This document shows, in pieces, positions 22,361-30,559 of a stretch of 64,000 bases of DNA. The notes under the pieces are model-generated. The model searched no databases, had not been told where the DNA came from, and saw nothing but the letters and a program-made list of their open reading frames with translations. Position numbers and translations under genes: made by a program. Numbering within the stretch: position 1 is the stretch's first letter; the number at the start of each line of letters is the position of its first letter. Location: assembly GCA_021018995.1 (NCBI GenBank), contig CM037598.1, forward strand, positions 63,258,671 through 63,322,670, given 5' to 3'. This stretch comes from Chloranthus sessilifolius (Eukaryota; Streptophyta; Magnoliopsida; Chloranthales; Chloranthaceae).

Positions 22361-22804
22361 TTGGAATCGCGAGAATTGGGCAGCATTTCCAAGAGAAACT
22401 TAATGCCTTTACAACCTATTTTGGTAGTTGAGTTATTTGATGTTTGGGGGATAGACTTCATGGGTCCCTTTCCTCCTTCCAATGGGTATAATTTCATTTT
22501 AGTAGCTGTGGATTATGTATCCAAATGGATTGAAGCCACAGCCACTAAAACAAATGATCACAAAGTGGTTCTTAAATTTCTAAACGATCACATTTTTTCC
22601 AGGTTTGGTTTTCCCAGAGCCATTATCAGTGATGGGGGAAGCCATTTTTGTAATAAACATTTTGAAACTTTATTGAAAAAGTACTCTGTGACTCATAGAG
22701 TAGCTACTCCATACCATCCACAAACCAGTGGACAAGTGGAGATTTCCAACAGAGAAATCAAACATATCTGGGAAAAAGGCGTGAAGAAGGACCGAAAGGA
22801 TTAG
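22361..22804 (+). pseudogene. Element C integrase DDE core
   Basis: The 147-residue frame begins near [19 protein letters not shown]. It shows [24 protein letters not shown] and [16 protein letters not shown] with the three acidic residues. It stops at TAG after KKDRKD (22802), a W-to-stop change compared with element A, which reads [10 protein letters not shown]. The RNase H fold would join cDNA ends to target DNA. Confidence 0.92.
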
Positions 22805-22825
22805 TCCTTTAAGCTGAATGATGCA

Positions 22826-23337
22826 TTGTGGGCATATAGGACAGCCTATAAAACCCCAATTGGTATGTCCCCATTCAGGTTGGTCTATGGCAAAGCATGC
22901 CATTTACCAGTGGAGTTAGAATATAAAGCCTTTTGGGCCATTAAAACATTGAACATGGATCTAACTACTGTTGGTAATCACGAGAACGCAACTTCTTTGA
23001 GTTGGAGGAGCTGAGAATGGATGCATACACAAATTCAAGAGTTTATAAAGAGAAAGTCAAAGCCTTTCATGATAAAAATTTGTTGAGAAAAGAGTTCACA
23101 GCTGGCTCTAAGGTATGGTTATTTAACTCAAAACTTAAGTTTTTTCCTGTAAAGCTGAGATCCAGATGGGAAGGGCCATATACTGTCATTCAGGCAGCTC
23201 CTTCTGGAGCTGTTGACATCCTAGATCGAAGTAATGGAAGAATCTTGAAAGTAAATGGTCAGAGGCTCAAACCATGCATTGAAAATACCCAGGAGCCTGT
23301 GCTGCCCATCAATAATCAAGAGCCTCCCAAAATCTGA
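22826..23337 (+). pseudogene. Element C integrase C-terminal region
   Basis: Frames 22826-23014 and 23002-23337 carry [37 protein letters not shown], and then [42 protein letters not shown] and [11 protein letters not shown] frameshift near 23000 joins them. No chromodomain follows. The TGA at 23335-23337 is taken as the pol end because B and F end at a similar distance. Confidence 0.88.
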
Positions 23338-23419
23338 TGGTATACAACTGTACAATATGCTTTTATTTCATAGTTTTTGCTTAGTTTCTTTTTCTCTGTT
23401 TTTATTCATGAGTTGTCTC

Positions 23420-23790
23420 CTTTCGCATGGTTTAAATATGTGAAAAGTTAAGTCGCAAAGTAAAAATTGTCTTTTCGCAAAGTTTAATTTACTTTTCGAA
23501 AAGAATCTGGATTTATAACGAACTGCTCGAAAGCAAGGATTTGCTTTTCGAAAAGTTGTTTCTGAAGCCATTTTCTTTTCGAAAAGATGTTTCTGAAACC
23601 ATTTTCTTTTCGAAAAGATGTTTCTGAAGCTATTAGCTTTTCGAATGGTACTGATGCCATTCTCAGTTGTAAAAAGGTCTGTTTTGGAACTTTTTGAAAA
23701 CTTTAAAAGGACTTTGCGAAATTAACCTTGAGCATGTTTAAACCCTTTCGAAGTAAGGGTTTCATATTCGAAAGCTTTCTGAGAACGTCC
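23420..23790 (+). other. Element C post-pol array of CTTTTCGAAAAG motifs
   Basis: Four perfect CTTTTCGAAAAG palindromes are present with several variants (TTTTCGCAAAG, CTCGAAAG, TTTCGAAG, ATTCGAAAG). Part of it is a diverged tandem unit of about 32 bp (gatgtttctgaagccatttt). The same words are repeated in the U3 of this element's LTRs. No coding frame is seen in 23338-24050. Confidence 0.75.
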
Positions 23791-24050
23791 TGTTCCACAG
23801 AAACCCTATTTCTTTCTTTCCTTGCAAGATTTGAGAATCTAGCCACACTTTTCTTCACCTTTGTTCGATCATTTGAGCTTTCAGAGAAGGATTTTAGCTT
23901 CTGGTCTGGGGGATTTCAGCAAGCAAGCAACACGCTCAATCAAAAACCCTAGATCTCGGTAGTTTTTCTGCGCATTCCCTCTTTTTATCATTTGAAAATT
24001 TTGATTTTGTGTCAGCATTTGTTGTGGGCATTTTCATACATAAATTTAGA

Positions 24051-24395
24051 ATGGGAAAAGCAGAAAAATCATTGGCTGCCATGTTCCCAAAATCCTCTGC
24101 TAAGAAAGTTAGCAAACCTACCCCAAAAGGAAAAACTAAAACTTCAGCCAAAAGAAAACTATCAATGGATAAAGCGGATAGGATTGAGAAAGGGAAGAAA
24201 GTGAGACATGAGGAACCCATCCCTGCAGCTGCTAGTCCTGAGCCTGAGCATCCTCCTCTGCCTATACATTTGGTACTGCCAAATCCATTCATTAAAGCTC
24301 AGAAACTAATTCCTGAGATGATTGTGGACGAAACTTTTTTCATCAACAAACCGGACTGTCTGCTATCTTTAAGATACATAGAGATGCCGCACTAA
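24051..24395 (+). pseudogene. Element C env-position ORF, basic N-terminal part
   Basis: The first part of the ORF found where Athila and Calypso elements carry their env-like gene. From MGKAEKSLAAMF the sequence is highly basic (KPTPKGKTKTSAKRK and KGKKVRH), like a nuclear localisation signal, then proline-rich. There is no hydrophobic signal peptide. The frame ends at 24395 after EMPH. The next part begins in another frame at or before 24437, so a frameshift lies between about 24350 and 24440. Confidence 0.7.
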
Positions 24396-24436
24396 GCAAT
24401 ATCCTTACCCCTCTGCCAGAGAAAATTTACCCACGA

Positions 24437-25855
24437 ATGGTGAAGTTATGGTACCAAAACCTGGTAAAAGTCACTGAAAAAGATGCTGATGTCCCTACCC
24501 TGGTTATCTTTATTGATGATTGTGATCTAACTGTCACATATGAAGACATAGGGAATGCTTTGGGGATACCCTTCCAATTTGATCCTTCTGGTCCATTGGC
24601 TGCACCAGAAGCAGCCTCCTTTAGAGAAATGGCTGCACATTTAACCCAAGGAATTGTTGGCACTGGACAGTCCATAATGAGGGGAGACCTAGCACCCCAA
24701 TTTTTATTGATGGAATCCATTTTGAGGGGAAGTTTTTATGTCACCGGGCACAGCCAAGAGAGGAGAACACCAATTCTAGAGGCTCTCTTTCATTTTTCTA
24801 AGGGGCAGTTTTTCAATGCCCCTATGTTAATTTTTGAAGCCATGGCTGATATTAGTGCCAAGTTGAAAAAGGAGCAGAAATTAGCTGGACTCCCATTTGG
24901 TAGATTGATCACAGCCCTCCTCAGAGCCAAGTTTGACATTGATGACCAGGAGCCATTTGAAGTCATAGCTCCTCACAATTTTGGGAAAAAGGCTTGGACT
25001 ACAAGCCAAGCCATTCTAAAAAGACTGAGATAGGAAGGTGAACCTGCACCTACACCTCCAGCTGTTAATGAACCTGCCCCTGCAGCTCCCTTAGAACCGG
25101 TTTTGCCAGATCCTGTGGTGACCAACTCTTTAGCTGCACCCGTTCTTGAAGAAACTATCCTTCCCATGGTGACCTGCTCTTCAGCTGCACCAATTCTTGA
25201 GGAAGTTGGCCTTTTACCCTCCTCACCTACTCCAGCTCCTGCCACTTCACCTATCCCAGTTGTCCCATCTCCCATACCCACCATTATCCCAATTGCAGAT
25301 TCCCCCTCTACACCAACCACTCCAACCATACTCACACCACCAATTTCTCCCACCAATGCCCAAGTTTTGGCTACAGATTTTATTGCCCAATCTCCCTGCA
25401 CTCCTCTGGTCCAAAGCCCCTCAAATTCACTTGCCCATTCAGCCCACACACCTGAAGTATCCCATACACCTGAACCTGAGCCTTTCGCTACAGAGGCTTA
25501 TTCCTCATTAATGGGATCTATTTTTGAAAATGTGGGGCTTGAACCTGTCCCTATACCTAACCCTCATCATTTCACTCACTTACCTACTTCTCCCTTTACA
25601 GCCATTTCATCCATTGCACCTCCACCATCCACTTCAGTTGTACCAGTCCCTACTATGCACACCTCCGACACACCTGAATCTATTAACCAAATACTTGCCT
25701 TCCTCCAATCCATCCAAGCCCAACTACAAATCAACACAGAAAACCAGTCTGTGACCAATGATCTTCTCCAAACCTTAGCCTCACATCCCACACAACTACC
25801 ATTACCACTGTACCTACTGTTGATGCCCATGCTACCCAAACTGAACCAGAGGTAG
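24437..25855 (+). pseudogene. Element C env-position ORF, central domain and Pro/Thr-rich region
   Basis: Frame 24437-25033 (198 residues) matches what I know as the 'putative plant transposon protein' domain of Athila env-position ORFs: VKLWYQNLVKVTE, VTYEDIGNALGIPF, MRGDLAPQFLLMESILRGS, and LAGLPFGRLITALLRAKFDI. One TAG at 25031 separates it from frame 25103-25855, which is in the same frame and is a low-complexity Pro/Thr/Ser region ending near LQSIQAQLQINTENQ. No membrane segment is visible. Function is unknown. Confidence 0.75.
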
Positions 25856-25861
25856 TATTGG

Positions 25862-26499
25862 TTGATCTGCCCACCCCACCACTACTGCCCATGCCACCCA
25901 AATAACACAAGTACCTCTGTTGAGTCCCTTCACCACTCCTCACTTTCTCCGATCAAGCCACTCGACCGAATCAAGTCATCCTTCTGGGCACTTCTTCTAC
26001 CACTCCCACAGCTGGGATACCTTTGGTCCCCTACCATTCCATTCCCCTTCCCAGATTTGCCACCCTCAGAAGAGCCATGGAAGAAAATCCATATATCTGT
26101 AGAGATGTTCTCAAGGGGTTAGCTGATTTACAAGCCTACATTAGAACCCCTTATGAAAACTAGATTCGGAAATTGGAGTTATTTATGAAATTTGAGAGGG
26201 AGAAAATGAAGGACTTGCTGGGTCAAACTTTTCAGATGGTTCGGAGTGAGCAGCACAAGGTGACCATGTTGCAAGCACAGCTTGATCGGGAAAAATTGAA
26301 GACCACTAGACTTGGAAAGTACATTGGCCTCACCAGAAAGATCAAATCAGAGGAATACACTGAGCTGCAAAACACAATCCAGGAGAAAGCTAAATCAAGT
26401 TCAGACTCCAATACTGATTCTAGTTCTGACTCTGACAGTGACTCCAGTTCTGATCCCATTGAACCAACCTATGATACAGATTTTGACCCCAGTTATTAA
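25862..26499 (+). pseudogene. Element C env-position ORF, coiled and acidic C-terminal part
   Basis: Broken frames continue to 26173-26499. That frame has a predicted helical stretch (QTFQMVRSEQHKVTMLQAQL, then DREKLKTTRLGKYIGLTRK) and ends in an acidic Ser/Asp tail (SSDSNTDSSSDSDSDSSSD) before TAA at 26497-26499. The ORF as a whole would have been about 800 residues. Confidence 0.62.
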
Positions 26500-26659
26500 A
26501 GCACTTTGTACTTATCTATGTTATGAGTTTGTAATATAAACTTCTGGTTTTTCTTGTGAAATTACTGTGCATTTCGGTTCGTTCTTCTTGTCATTATGAA
26601 TTTTTTTTTTCTCATTATTCTTTTCTTTGCTTTGGATCAGTGTGGACCCTGCTCCCCTT

Positions 26660-26674
26660 AGGTTTGGGGGTGTG
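26660..26674 (+). other. Internal polypurine tract of element C
   Basis: aggtttgggggtgtg, the same core as the terminal PPT at 28277-28289 but about 1.6 kb upstream of the 3' LTR and about 160 bp after the env-position ORF. B and F have the same word in the same relative place. Confidence 0.65.
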
Positions 26675-26764
26675 ACAGAAATGTCAATAATCAATAATTG
26701 AGTTAACATCAATACAGCTCATGATCAGTGGAATTTTTAAAAATGAAGTAATTTCACACATGCT

Positions 26765-26765
<1 letters not shown>

Positions 26766-26799
<34 letters not shown>
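26766..26799 (+). repeat. Poly(T) run of 34
   Basis: Simple tract within the 3' region of element C. Short direct repeats of aaaatgaag lie on either side. F has no such tract at the matching place. Confidence 0.9.
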
Positions 26800-26805
<6 letters not shown>

Positions 26806-27765
26806 AAGAAGTTAAAAACTTTTTGAAATTAATTTCTAATGTAATTCTAATACATTCATGAAGTGAATGTCAGGAAATTTCCAAAATAAAATTGATGTTT
26901 TAGTAAGCCTAAAAAGAAGGAAAACAGTGATGATATACCTCAGGAATTTGATAAAAAACTACACCCAGTGAGGTTTGGGCCTGAAATGTATTCTTTGGAG
27001 GTATGAATTGGCAATTTTTCTACTTTTGGGACTGATTGAACCTGCTTACTTTCACTAGAAGTCACACATATCCAAATTAAAATAATTTGACAGCACTTGT
27101 GATATTAAAGACATGATGTAAGGCCTCCTTTTGGACAGTTTGAACTTTACAAAGCCCCACCTTTTGAAACTGCCCTTGATACACACCATTTGAGCTTTAC
27201 AAATCTAAGATTTCTTTGAAACCTCATCAAATAACCTCATTAACTTCATTTAGCCTAACCCTCCCTCCGAGAAGTCAGAAGATAAAGGGAAGGAAGCTGA
27301 AGAAAGGAGAATTGAGTAACAGTTTGACAACAAAAGAAGAATAATAATTGAAGGCAATGATGTATCAACAGAAGAAATGTGGCATTCCAGTCAATGTTAA
27401 TTTGAAAAAAATAAATAAATAAAATAGGGGAAGAAGAAAAAGAGAGAAGGCATTTCATTGGAAGTTTGAAAAAGAAAGAGAAAAGATGGCCACTTTGGCT
27501 CTGGAAATTCAAAGAAGAAGATGAAAATATGCTGAATTAAAGAAGGTTTGTTTATCACCTCCTTACCTTGACTGACTTCTCAATTTTGAACACCATTCCA
27601 CCCCTTTATTCTTGATAAATTTCACCCATAAGCCACATTACAACCCAAGTAAAGTCCTTACTGATCAATGATGGATTGAGCTGTCACATGGAGATAAGAA
27701 TTTGTGTAATCTATGGTGAAAAGAGCAGTAAATTCAGAACTAAAAAGCAATGCCTATGCTCACGC

Positions 27766-27790
27766 TTACAGCCCTATTTGAGGGCTGTAA
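27766..27790 (+). other. Conserved 3'-region RNA hairpin, element C copy
   Basis: TTACAGCCCT, loop ATTTG, AGGGCTGTAA: a perfect 10-bp stem. Flanking GCTC and GAGC could extend it. F keeps the fold with compensating base changes (53273-53297). Confidence 0.65.
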
Positions 27791-28276
27791 CTACTCTTGA
27801 GCCGTGCGAAATAGTACAACCCTCTTACTTGCATGTTGAGTGAAAATCCTGGAGAGAGTTGGGTTTGAAATCAACTAATTGGGGTAACATCAAAGCTGGA
27901 TTCTTAAATAGAAGGCAAGTTGTTCATTCATTTTTCTTGTAAATAACTTTTGACAAAAATTGACTGAATGGTAACAAGAATTATAGCAGCATTTTAGTTT
28001 TGAACTGATGTTTTTCTTGAAAATCTTCTTACAACATGACTGATGCAGGTGTGAATAATATGATTGGATGAAAGTTTGTTAACATGCTTGATCGATTTAT
28101 TGAAGAAGTTTGTGGGTACCTTCACTGAAAACCCTCAGGAGACTTCACTCCTCCACTAGGGATCACCTTGGGGTTTAAAAGGCTTGTTACATATGCTAAA
28201 TGCAACTGTGCTCCCTACAAAAGTGGCTGTTTACTTTGTTTTTAATTTTGTCTTTGCTCAGGGACTAGCAAAGCTT

Positions 28277-28289
28277 AGGTTTGGGGGTG
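28277..28289 (+). other. Terminal polypurine tract of element C
   Basis: aggtttgggggtg ends exactly where the 3' LTR starts, the position expected for the plus-strand primer. Confidence 0.88.
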
Positions 28290-30160
28290 TGTTGAGAACT
28301 AGAAAATACCATTTTTCACCCCTCAACCTGAGTCTTGATAGACGTTTGAGAGAACTAAATAAGTGTTCTAAGTGCTGGTGTTTCAGCTATCAATAAAGAC
28401 AGGCTTAACCATAAAAGCAGTTTAAAAGTGCCAAAAAGATGATAATCCATGTCGATCCAAAGGAAGAAAGAGAAGGGACAACCTCACTAGCTGTTAAAAG
28501 GTCTGAACTGAAGAGGCAAAGACCTGGTCTCAACCCAGAAAAGAAGTATGGAGCAATTCGAACAGAAAAATGCACTACATAGTACTTTTCGCAAAGAACC
28601 TGAACTGTTCGTAAAGAACCTGAACTCTGCGAAAAGAACTAAAAACTCCAGGCTTAGCTTTCGAAGAGCACCTGAACTCTTCGAAGAGATGATTGACCTT
28701 TTCGAAAAGAAGAGAACTCCTTTCAAACAGAACCAGAACATTGCGAAAAGAGCTTCAGGAGTTACAACACCTTGCGAAAAGTCCCCTAAACTATGCGAAA
28801 AGGTATTCTGGAGATTCCCAGCCTTTGCAAGGGAAATTCAGTAATCTTTTTCACGCATCCCAATGCATCTAAAAACCTAGGAACATTCCAGAAGATTCTA
28901 AGCATGAAGCGAAGGCATATTCCACCCCATGTGAGCACCCAGAGATGAGATAACTTGGCGGGAACTTCTAGAAGCTCTAACAGATTTTCAAAATGCATAA
29001 CAGAATTGATGCTTATTTTGCTTGATTGGCTGAACCAGATCGAGCAATTCTGATTGCCCAGAGCAGATCTGGATCCTTGTGCTCGACTACCATTGGTTGA
29101 TACAGATCTGAGCACTTCTGATTGGTTGATACACATCTGAGTTGGACTTAGGGAAAACTATAAATAGACGAACCATTTGCCCAATTTGGGCATCCAGATT
29201 TTGAGTTTCATTCCTATTCCCCCATTTCCAAATCAGATAGTTTGTCTGAAATCCCTGTAATAGCCTCACTTTTATTTGCAATTGAGAGCTGTGAGATACT
29301 CCTGTAATTCAAAGCAGAGTTGTATTCAAGACTACAAATCTGAGAGCTATTTAAGCAGTGCTTTGTAATTGTAATGGTGAATTTGAAAAGGTTGCTGTAA
29401 ACCGTACATTCTCAATTGGACTCATGTTAAGGGTTCCCTCTGATCTCCTTATTGCATTAGACTCCTTTAGATTTACTATTTTTCATGCAATTTCCCTTGA
29501 TTCATTAATCCTGTGAGAATTAGTGTTTGTAGCCTAATCTCTCACGGCATTTGTAGTGATGCTTCTTGTTCTAAATTAAGGATTTGGATTAAAAGACTAT
29601 TGGATGGTCTGTGACCATTAAAGTGGACAGACCATAGCCATAAGCCTAAATCTAATCCTTGAGTTAGATTTATTTCTCTTACATCTGTGCTTGTAGCCAG
29701 ATGAAGATTGGATCATCTCTCAGTTGAGCTGCAGTCATTCTCATTACATTTCAAGGACCAAATCAAAGTTAGATATTATTTCTCCATTTTTATAAGTTTA
29801 CATCAAAATTCCCCCAACTCAGATCTGGATCATTTAGTTTAACTTTTACTTTTATCATTTAGTTAATGTGACAAATTCAACCTCCCATCTTATGTGCTTT
29901 CTAGATAGGATAAGAGGCCAGATCTGGTAAGTCAGATCTGGAGGTTTATCTCGCATTTTAAACAAATTCTCTGTGGACGATCTTTTACTCACTTACATTT
30001 AAAACTTGCTACAATTGGCCCTGATCTTGCAGGCTAATTCACTTCTCTCTGTGTTAATATTTCTTTACTCTTTTTAATGTTCTAGATTCATTATAACTTA
30101 GCAGTTGCAAACCTGTTTTCAAAACACAAATAAATCAAGCACACTTAGAAGTAAACAACA
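28290..30160 (+). repeat. Element C 3' LTR (family LTR1)
   Basis: It starts TGTTGAGAAC and ends AACAACA, 1871 bp. It matches the 5' LTR throughout. TATAAATAG is at 29159-29167 and the hairpin at 29606-29633. It carries one more TTCGAAGAG-containing unit than the 5' LTR. Confidence 0.95.
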
Positions 30161-30184
30161 AGTTTTTGGCACCGTTTCCGGGGA
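30161..30184 (+). other. Spacer plus 18-nt PBS retained after the 3' LTR of C
   Basis: agtttt and then tggcaccgtttccgggga, two mismatches from the tRNA-Asp complement. A 3' LTR should be followed by target DNA, not a PBS. LTR2 resumes right after it at about 30187. Confidence 0.85.
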
Positions 30185-30503
30185 ATTTGTTTTGTCTTGG
30201 GCTCCCTGAGGAGGATAGCCTGCAGGATCTGATGACCATTCAAGTGGATTATCTAGCCCTGGTGATTCTAAATCCGATCTCAATGGATCCTTCTTTTCAC
30301 ATCTTGTATTCAACCTCAGAGTTTAGACATTAGGCTACCATAGGATCTGTAAACTAAGTGACCTTAAAATCCCTTCCCTTAAGGACAGCCAAATCGTTGT
30401 GTCTAGGACTTCTCAGTTGTGCTGATTTCATCCCCTGTTTTATTTTGATTTTAAATTTCTTTTACCATAAACAAATAAAGAAAGCACAGCTAGGGTTGCA
30501 ACA
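30185..30503 (+). repeat. LTR2, plus-strand copy, right segment
   Basis: Continuation of 14232-15795 after element C: ttgttttgtcttgggctcc matches the minus LTR2 at about 31300. About 450 bp present in the minus copy are missing after cttgtatt near 30305. It ends with GCAACA at 30503. Confidence 0.85.
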
Positions 30504-30509
30504 AGTTTT

Positions 30510-30545
30510 TGGCGTCGTTGCCGGGGGGTGACCCGGGTTCAATCC
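30510..30545 (+). other. PBS joined to a sense tRNA-Asp fragment
   Basis: 30510-30526 reads tggcgtcgttgccgggg, the tRNA-Asp 3' complement with one mismatch. 30527-30545 reads ggtgacccgggttcaatcc, which is the sense strand of the tRNA-Asp variable/T-arm with one difference. So antisense and sense parts of the same tRNA lie side by side at the centre of an LTR inverted repeat. It is not a tRNA gene. Confidence 0.72.
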
Positions 30546-30559
30546 TAAGGTAGCCTAAT

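Larger units (their letters stand above)
26675..28276 (+). other. Element C non-coding 3' region, similar to F
   Basis: No coding frame is supported. By eye, several blocks match 52208-53780 of element F, including cccagtgaggtttggg, the hairpin at 27766-27790, and a block at about 28105-28225 (gaagtttgtgggtaccttc). A run of 34 T lies at 26766-26799 and A-rich sequence near 27400. Confidence 0.7.
15796..30184 (+). mobile_element. Element C: Athila-like retrotransposon with env-position ORF
   Basis: This is the most complete copy here. The order is 5' LTR (15796-17646), PBS, gag, protease, RT, RNase H, integrase, a motif array, a broken env-position ORF, an internal PPT, a non-coding 3' region, the terminal PPT and 3' LTR (28290-30160). 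The LTRs differ at roughly 4 percent over the first 180 bases by my count, so the insertion is not recent. It is inserted in LTR2. The right end is abnormal: the spacer and an 18-nt PBS follow the 3' LTR, and no 5-bp target duplication is found. Confidence 0.93.

Noticed and set aside
24973..25449. Minus-strand 158-codon ORF rich in Gly/Val/Ala
   Set aside because: It is the antisense of the Pro/Thr-rich env-position ORF of C. Low-complexity C-rich coding sequence gives long open antisense frames.
26766..26799. Poly(T) as the tail of a minus-strand LINE or processed gene
   Set aside because: Only about 20 bp lie between possible flanking repeats and no ORF or retroposed sequence is adjacent; a simple-sequence expansion is enough.
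30527..30545. tRNA-Asp gene
   Set aside because: Only the T-arm part is present in sense orientation and no acceptor 5' half, D-arm or anticodon arm is nearby. Better explained as a reverse-transcription product.
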